Source: CAZAAW01 sp964483325 (GTDB taxonomy: Bacteria; Pseudomonadota; Alphaproteobacteria; Rhizobiales; Kaistiaceae). From it: a stretch of DNA of 64,000 bases. The stretch lies in contig CAZAAW010000001.1 in assembly GCA_964483325.1 (NCBI GenBank), positions 124,001-188,000 of the forward strand, read 5' to 3'. A program made the translations under genes and the position numbers. The notes under the pieces are model-generated. The model did not search any database. It was not told the origin of the DNA and worked only from the letters and a program-made list of their open reading frames with translations. Positions within the stretch are counted from its first letter, which is position 1, and each line of letters begins with the position of its first letter. This document shows, piece by piece, positions 62,745 through 64,000 of the stretch.

Positions 62745-63086
62745 CGGGTCAGGGCTCGGCCGGGATGGCGACGGCGCCGCAGCGCGGCGAGGAGACGGTC
62801 ACCAGGATCTGCAAGCGTGGCTTGAGGTGTCGTGGCTTGGGGTGTCGTGGCTTTGGAGGTGAAGCCGCCAATATAGGATGTTGCGGGCGCCGCTTCACCA
62901 CCATGTGTGCCACCGTCGCATATTCGCTGGCCTGTCACGGGCCGTCACCGTCGATCCCGCTGTTAACAGGCGCTTGACACGCTCCTGTGCATAAGAGCGA
63001 ATCGGAACTGGTCTCTGGATCCAGGCGTTCAGGGAACGGCTCGAGATGCGGCCGGGCGTGTGTCCTGCCCGGCGTCGGAGGGAGTT
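62745..63086. other. Intergenic control region (342 bp) between divergent uvrA and ku
   Basis: Holds the divergent promoters of uvrA and the Ku gene. Visible elements are the three-unit 15-bp tandem repeat described separately and a TTGACA at 62974-62979 (a consensus -35 pointing to ku, without a good -10 at 16-18 bp). Short frames on both strands look non-coding. Confidence 0.45.
62816..62860. repeat. Three tandem 15-bp repeats upstream of uvrA
   Basis: Units CGTGGCTTGAGGTGT (62816), CGTGGCTTGGGGTGT (62831) and CGTGGCTTTGGAGGT (62846); the first two differ at one position and the third is more diverged. They lie 72-116 bp upstream of the uvrA start and could vary in number between strains. 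Confidence 0.8.
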
Positions 63087-64000
63087 ATGGCAGCGCGCGC
63101 GTATTGGTCGGGGCAGATCAGGCTCGCCCTGGTCTCCATCCCAGTTCAGGTTTTTTCGGCGTCCAAGACGGCGAGCCGCATTGCGTTCAACCAGATTCAC
63201 AAGCCGAGCGGCAAGCGTATCCGCTACGAGAAGGTGGCGCCCGGCGTTGGGCAGGTCGACGCGGAAGACATCGTCAAGGGCTATGAGGTCGAGAAGGGCA
63301 AATATGTCCTCTTCTCCGACGAGGAGATCGACGACATCAAGCTCGAAGCCAAGCACACGATCGATCTCGTGCAGTTCGTCGACGACGACGAGGTGGACCT
63401 CGTCTATTTCGACAAGGCGCTTTACGTCTCCCCCGATGACGATGAGGTAGCGGGCGAGGCCTATGTCGTGCTGCGCGAGGCGCTGAAGAAGACCGGCAAG
63501 ATCGGGCTTGGCCAGATGGTGGTCCGCGGCAGGAGCAACATCGTTGCCCTGCGGCCGCACGGCAAAGGCCTTCTCATCGAGACGCTGCGCTATGCTGACG
63601 AGGTGCAGAAGCCGGACGCCTTCTTCGCCGACGTCCCCGACGTCAAGCCGGAGGAGGAACTGCTCGGCCTCGCCGAGGAGCTGATCAAGCGCAAGGTCAA
63701 GCCGTTCGATCCGCGCGCCTTCAAGGACCCGTACGAGCTTGCGCTGCGCGAGCTGATCGACGCCAAGCTGGAGGACCGGCCGCCTGAGGAGATCGAGGCG
63801 CCGGAGATGGGCGCCAAGGTCATCAACCTCATGGAGGCGCTGAAGCGCAGCGTCTCGACCAGCGGCGGCAAGGACGAGAAGCCGGCCAAAGCCTCGCGGG
63901 CCAAGGCGGCCCGCAGCGAGGAGGAAGAAGAGCCGGCGCCGGCCAAGGCCGGCCGCTCGCGGGCCAAGGCCGGCAAGGACGAGCCGGCCAAGGCGAAAGC
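63087..64000 (+). CDS. ku: Non-homologous end-joining protein Ku (3' end outside window)
   Basis: The frame from ATG 63087 (GGAGGGAG upstream) stays open for 304 codons to the window edge, so the gene is partial. The Ku core is clear: ARAYWSGQIRLALVSIPVQVF, FNQIHKPSGKRIRYEKV, VKGYEVEKGKYVLFSDEEID, IDLVQFVDDDEVDLVYFDKALY, and MVVRGRSNIVALRPHGKGLL. After about residue 255 a Lys/Ala/Glu-rich tail with repeated AKA(G)RSRAKAG motifs begins. Such basic tails extend bacterial Ku proteins and help DNA threading and LigD recruitment. A ligD gene would be expected nearby but is not in the window. Confidence 0.95.
   Translation, partial: MAARAYWSGQIRLALVSIPVQVFSASKTASRIAFNQIHKPSGKRIRYEKVAPGVGQVDAEDIVKGYEVEKGKYVLFSDEEIDDIKLEAKHTIDLVQFVDDDEVDLVYFDKALYVSPDDDEVAGEAYVVLREALKKTGKIGLGQMVVRGRSNIVALRPHGKGLLIETLRYADEVQKPDAFFADVPDVKPEEELLGLAEELIKRKVKPFDPRAFKDPYELALRELIDAKLEDRPPEEIEAPEMGAKVINLMEALKRSVSTSGGKDEKPAKASRAKAARSEEEEEPAPAKAGRSRAKAGKDEPAKAK

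Noticed and set aside
62745..63086. LexA (SOS) box for uvrA
   Set aside because: No GTTC-N7-GTTC or its complement in the gap; the GAAC/GTTC words near 63006-63040 have the wrong spacing.

Overview
The window is a high-GC stretch of an alphaproteobacterial chromosome, most likely from the order Hyphomicrobiales (Rhizobiales). The main pointers are a divergent glnB-glnA / nnr locus, an ExoR-type Sel1 protein, an EipB (DUF1849) envelope protein, a DUF1489 protein, and one long housekeeping run, dgt-argS-SPOR-nagZ-scpAB-tatABC-serS-surE-pcm-LysM/M23 and then yajC-secDF-(Mth938)-(squalene-synthase-like)-trmFO. I recall this gene order from the group; I did not search for it. A genus cannot be named from sequence alone.

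Layout. 1-2000: the 3' end of valS, a REP-like palindrome and two tandem paralogous periplasmic monohaem cytochromes c. 2000-10000: nitrogen control (glnA, glnB), NAD(P)H-hydrate repair (nnr), a DUF1489 protein, panC, a VWA protein coupled to a membrane-anchored J-domain protein, and a SPOR-tailed D,D-carboxypeptidase. 10500-13500: clpS-clpA. 13500-20700: a PQQ dehydrogenase with a lanthanide-type active-site Asp, a secreted trypsin-like protease, a DUF482/GNAT protein, a glycerophosphodiester phosphodiesterase, eipB and dinB. 20700-30400: gatC-gatA and gatB, separated by about 6.3 kb of mostly accessory DNA. 30400-36700: a lipoprotein, exoR, a lectin-like secreted protein, xth, an SMR pump, osmC, amn and erpA. 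36700-59200: the housekeeping run. 59200-64000: a small secreted protein, a probable regulatory RNA, uvrA and a Ku gene that runs off the right edge.

The most unusual region is 22798-26014. A 464-bp direct repeat (3' end of a chorismate mutase gene plus 5' end of an ABC-F gene) flanks a 2289-bp insert. The insert carries a PadR regulator, a 14-TM efflux pump and a frameshifted remnant that looks like an actinobacterial MobF relaxase. The two repeat copies differ at only four positions. All four are synonymous third-codon changes, and they lie at opposite ends of the repeat. This is the pattern expected if a circular molecule of about 2.75 kb with a slightly diverged homologous segment integrated by one crossover, leaving one intact copy of each flanking gene. 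An assembly chimera remains possible.

The second notable signal is on the minus strand at about 59585-59746, between uvrA and a small secreted protein. Four consecutive hairpins each present a CU-rich, anti-Shine-Dalgarno-like loop, and the last has a perfect 15-bp stem. This is the architecture of alphaproteobacterial anti-SD (alpha-r14 / cuckoo-type) small RNAs.

Other points of interest are a membrane-anchor-free SecD ectodomain protein between yajC and secD, homologues of the mitochondrial complex I assembly factors NDUFAF3 and NDUFAF6 side by side after secF, and a DUF7662/PIN toxin-antitoxin pair with an ACATGT-based palindromic operator.
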